Below the pieces are notes generated by a model that was not told where the DNA came from, did not search any database, and was given only the letters and a program-made list of their open reading frames with translations. Positions 14,513 to 16,514 of a stretch of DNA of 16,514 nt are shown here, piece after piece (positions within the stretch are counted from its first letter, which is position 1; every line of letters begins with the position of its first letter). The translations under genes were made by a program, and so were the position numbers. Origin of the DNA: an uncultured Clostridiaceae bacterium (GTDB lineage: Bacteria > Bacillota > Clostridia > Lachnospirales > Lachnospiraceae); NCBI GenBank assembly GCA_958441075.1, contig CAUCBQ010000029.1, positions 1 to 16,514 of the forward strand, read 5' to 3'.

Positions 14513-15553
14513 TTACCGCCGTACCAGTACCAGCTTATCCTCCGGAAGATACAGCCGAATCTGATCCCCTTCTGAATAAACGCATTCCGTATTCATATTG
14601 ACCTTAAGAACACCTGCTGCTGTTTCTACCTCATACTGATAGCTCTTTCCAAGAAAGGTACGAACGCCGATTCTTCCGGCAATTACATTTTCCCGCTGAT
14701 CCGGCGCTGCAATACGGATATCATCCGGACGGATGGTTCCCGTAAATTCTCCCTCCGGACACTCCATAAAGGACCGGAACCGGCTCTGATCCCCTGCCTG
14801 ATAAAGACCGTCTCCGCATTTTTCCAGATTCAGAAAATTTTCAAAACCAATAAACCGGGCTACAAATTCTGTGGCAGGCTGTCTGTAAATCTGCTCCGGC
14901 GTATCATACTGTTCGATGACTCCCCCGTTCATAACTGCCACCTTATCGGAAATGGAGAAGCACTCCTCCTGATCATGGGTAACAAACAATGTGGTAATTC
15001 CCAGTTTTTTCTGCAGCCGTTTGATTTCTATCCTCATGCTGATGCGCAGCTTAGCGTCAAGGTTACTTAAAGGCTCATCTAACAGAAGAAGCTTTGGTTC
15101 AATCACCAACGCCCTTGCAAGAGCAACTCTCTGTCTTTGTCCGCCGGACATTTCTCTGGGAAAACGACCGGAAAGCTCCGTCAGACCACAGATTTCCAGA
15201 ATTTCCTTTACCTTGCTGTCAATCCGAGCCTTATCCATCTTTCGGGTACGCAGTCCAAAAGCTACATTATCATACACAGTCAGATGAGGAAACAGGGCAT
15301 AGCTCTGAAACACGATTCCGAAATTCCGTTTGTGTACCGGAACCTTTGTCATATCTGCCCCGTCCAGTGTAAAGGTTCCTTCACCCGGTTCAATAAACCC
15401 GGCTACTACCCGGAGAGTGGTGGTTTTTCCGCAGCCGCTGGGGCCAAGGAGGGATACCAGCTCGCCCTTTTCCACAGACAGGTCCAGTCCCTTTAAGATC
15501 TGTTTTTTCTTATCATAGCTGACGCCGATTTTCTCCAATGTCATAAATGCCAT
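14513..15553 (-). CDS. ABC transporter ATP-binding protein, PotA/FbpC-like
   Basis: The 346-residue ATPase that powers the adjacent permeases from the cytosolic face. All motifs are intact: Walker A GPSGCGKTT (37-45), Q-loop at Gln83 (VFQSYALFPH), signature MSGGQRQRVALARAL (135-149), Walker B LLLLDEP (155-161), D-loop SNLDAKLR, and H-loop His193 (VTHDQEE). From about residue 270 a TOBE domain (GTIRPDDIRIA, then GVRTFLGKSYQYEV) typical of the MalK/PotA/FbpC importer group completes the protein. AGGAGG lies 8 bases before the ATG, and the permease TAG stop opens directly into it (TAGGAGG). The closest families move polyamines, Fe3+ or other small solutes; the ATPase itself does not reveal which. 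Confidence 0.94.
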   Translation of the reverse strand: MAFMTLEKIGVSYDKKKQILKGLDLSVEKGELVSLLGPSGCGKTTTLRVVAGFIEPGEGTFTLDGADMTKVPVHKRNFGIVFQSYALFPHLTVYDNVAFGLRTRKMDKARIDSKVKEILEICGLTELSGRFPREMSGGQRQRVALARALVIEPKLLLLDEPLSNLDAKLRISMRIEIKRLQKKLGITTLFVTHDQEECFSISDKVAVMNGGVIEQYDTPEQIYRQPATEFVARFIGFENFLNLEKCGDGLYQAGDQSRFRSFMECPEGEFTGTIRPDDIRIAAPDQRENVIAGRIGVRTFLGKSYQYEVETAAGVLKVNMNTECVYSEGDQIRLYLPEDKLVLVRR

Positions 15554-15565
15554 TTTCTTATCCTC

Positions 15566-16348
15566 CTATTTTGCCAGTGAAGCAATTCCCAGGGTCCGGT
15601 CCACAATCACCATAATCAGTACAGTCGCTGCCATTAAAAGTACAGAAACAGCGGACACCGTAGGGTCATAATTATATTCAATGTAATTCATCAGTGTTGC
15701 CGGGAAGGTGCTGACGCCGGGACCTGTTAAAAACATGGATACCGGAATGTTGTTAAATGAATTGATGAAGGCCAGCATAAAGGCAGATGAAATACCGGAG
15801 GTCACATTTGGAAGAACCACCTTAAAAAATGCCGCTCCCTTAGGACATCCCAGACTCCATGCTGCTTCTTCTATGGAAAAATCAAACTGCTCCATGGCAG
15901 AGCCTACTACCCGGATCACATAAGGCAGGGTGACCAGAAAGTGACCTGCCAGAAGACTTGCCATCACCGGAAGACGGAAGGTCAGAATCAGGAACTGATA
16001 CAAAATAAAGCCGACTACAATTCCCGGCACAATGGTTGGAGATAAAAACACGGAACGCAGCAGCTGTTTTCCCCGGATTCCTGACCGGGCCAGAGCGTAA
16101 GCTGCCGGAACTCCAACCAAAAGAGCGATAAAGGTTGCCAGAAATGCCACTTCCAGGCTGGTCAGGAAGGAACGGCGGAAGGATTTTAAGGTGAATACAT
16201 TTCCAAACCATTTCAGGGAAAAGGAATCAATGGGAAAGGTAATGGCGCTTCCCCCTCCAAAAGCCGTAACCGTAATAATCACCAGAGGGATCATCAAAAA
16301 CAAAAATACTAAGGCTGCGTAAATGGTCAGCCAACGGTTCTTTTTCAT
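15566..16348 (-). CDS. ABC transporter permease, PotC-like
   Basis: A 260-residue inner-membrane subunit with about six transmembrane segments (near residues 8-30, 62-88, 97-122, 128-150, 182-206 and 232-254). The cytoplasmic EAA loop, which docks on the ATPase, is visible as EEAAWSLGCPKG...FFKVVLP (160-180). The family is the spermidine/putrescine-type permease group, second subunit. The ATG overlaps the stop of the upstream permease (ATGA), and AGGAGG lies a few bases before it. The 3' end is 12 bases from the ATPase start. With its partner it should form the heterodimeric channel. Confidence 0.93.
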   Translation of the reverse strand: MKKNRWLTIYAALVFLFLMIPLVIITVTAFGGGSAITFPIDSFSLKWFGNVFTLKSFRRSFLTSLEVAFLATFIALLVGVPAAYALARSGIRGKQLLRSVFLSPTIVPGIVVGFILYQFLILTFRLPVMASLLAGHFLVTLPYVIRVVGSAMEQFDFSIEEAAWSLGCPKGAAFFKVVLPNVTSGISSAFMLAFINSFNNIPVSMFLTGPGVSTFPATLMNYIEYNYDPTVSAVSVLLMAATVLIMVIVDRTLGIASLAK

Positions 16349-16514
16349 TGGTTTCCTCCTCTTTTATCCAGTCTTGACGCCAGAGCATTAAAGCCCCGGA
16401 TTACCACAAGCGTAATTACGATCATAATCAATGCTACCGCAGAAGCTCCGTTCCAGTCGCCTACGGACATGGCTCTCTGATAGATCAGAGTTGCCAGAAC
16501 CATATTGCTGTTTC
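16345..16514 (-). CDS. ABC transporter permease, PotB-like, 3' end only (partial)
   Basis: Only the last 55 residues lie in the window; the 5' part is beyond the right edge. The visible sequence, NSNMVLATLIYQRAMSV and DWNGASAVALIMIVITLVVI, matches the final periplasmic loop and last transmembrane helix of the first permease of PotB-like importers, followed by a basic cytosolic tail ending RGGNQ. The TGA stop overlaps the start of the next permease by 4 bases (ATGA). The operon promoter and any regulator must lie further upstream, outside the window. Confidence 0.85.
   Translation of the reverse strand, partial: NSNMVLATLIYQRAMSVGDWNGASAVALIMIVITLVVIRGFNALASRLDKRGGNQ

Overview
The window looks like chromosomal DNA from a Gram-positive anaerobe of the class Clostridia, probably Lachnospiraceae. 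Supporting signs are the strong AGGAGG-type ribosome binding sites, a base composition near 50% GC in most genes, the paired glgC/glgD glycogen genes, choline-binding-type cell-wall repeats, and lipoproteins with typical Gram-positive lipoboxes. No rRNA, tRNA, CRISPR array, transposase or integrase was found.

Layout. On the plus strand, 120-710 encodes a GNAT acetyltransferase and 876-3220 holds the glgC-glgD pair, whose genes overlap by 7 bases and are followed by a hairpin. From 3354 to about 4505 the composition falls (hand counts of 33-42% GC per 60-base line, against 57% in a glgD line). This stretch holds a minus-strand HTH-Fic gene and an intergenic region with two near-identical 20/21-base direct repeats, and is probably acquired DNA. 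Next comes a minus-strand secreted protein (4510-5415) with cell-wall-binding repeats and a DUF1266-like domain, transcribed divergently from a GltD-like flavoprotein oxidoreductase (5680-6924).

A minus-strand cluster at 6921-8769 encodes a 49-residue membrane protein, a LURP-one-like protein, a DUF523 protein and a metallophosphoesterase. A second minus-strand unit (8891-10172) has its own strong promoter and encodes a CbiK-type cobaltochelatase and a rhodanese lipoprotein.

The right third, 10335-16514, is one long minus-strand operon that enters from beyond the window edge. In transcription order it holds two ABC permeases (the first partial), an ATPase, a substrate-binding lipoprotein, adenine deaminase and an MTA/SAH-deaminase-type amidohydrolase, ending at a clear hairpin terminator. 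Genes are overlapping or separated by 2-44 bases, and several stop codons form part of the next gene's Shine-Dalgarno sequence. The transporter resembles the spermidine/putrescine family, but its two partner enzymes deaminate aminopurines. The operon may therefore import purines, or link polyamine metabolism to disposal of its adenine-containing by-products. This is the most interesting functional unit in the window. No wholly new system could be demonstrated from sequence reading alone.
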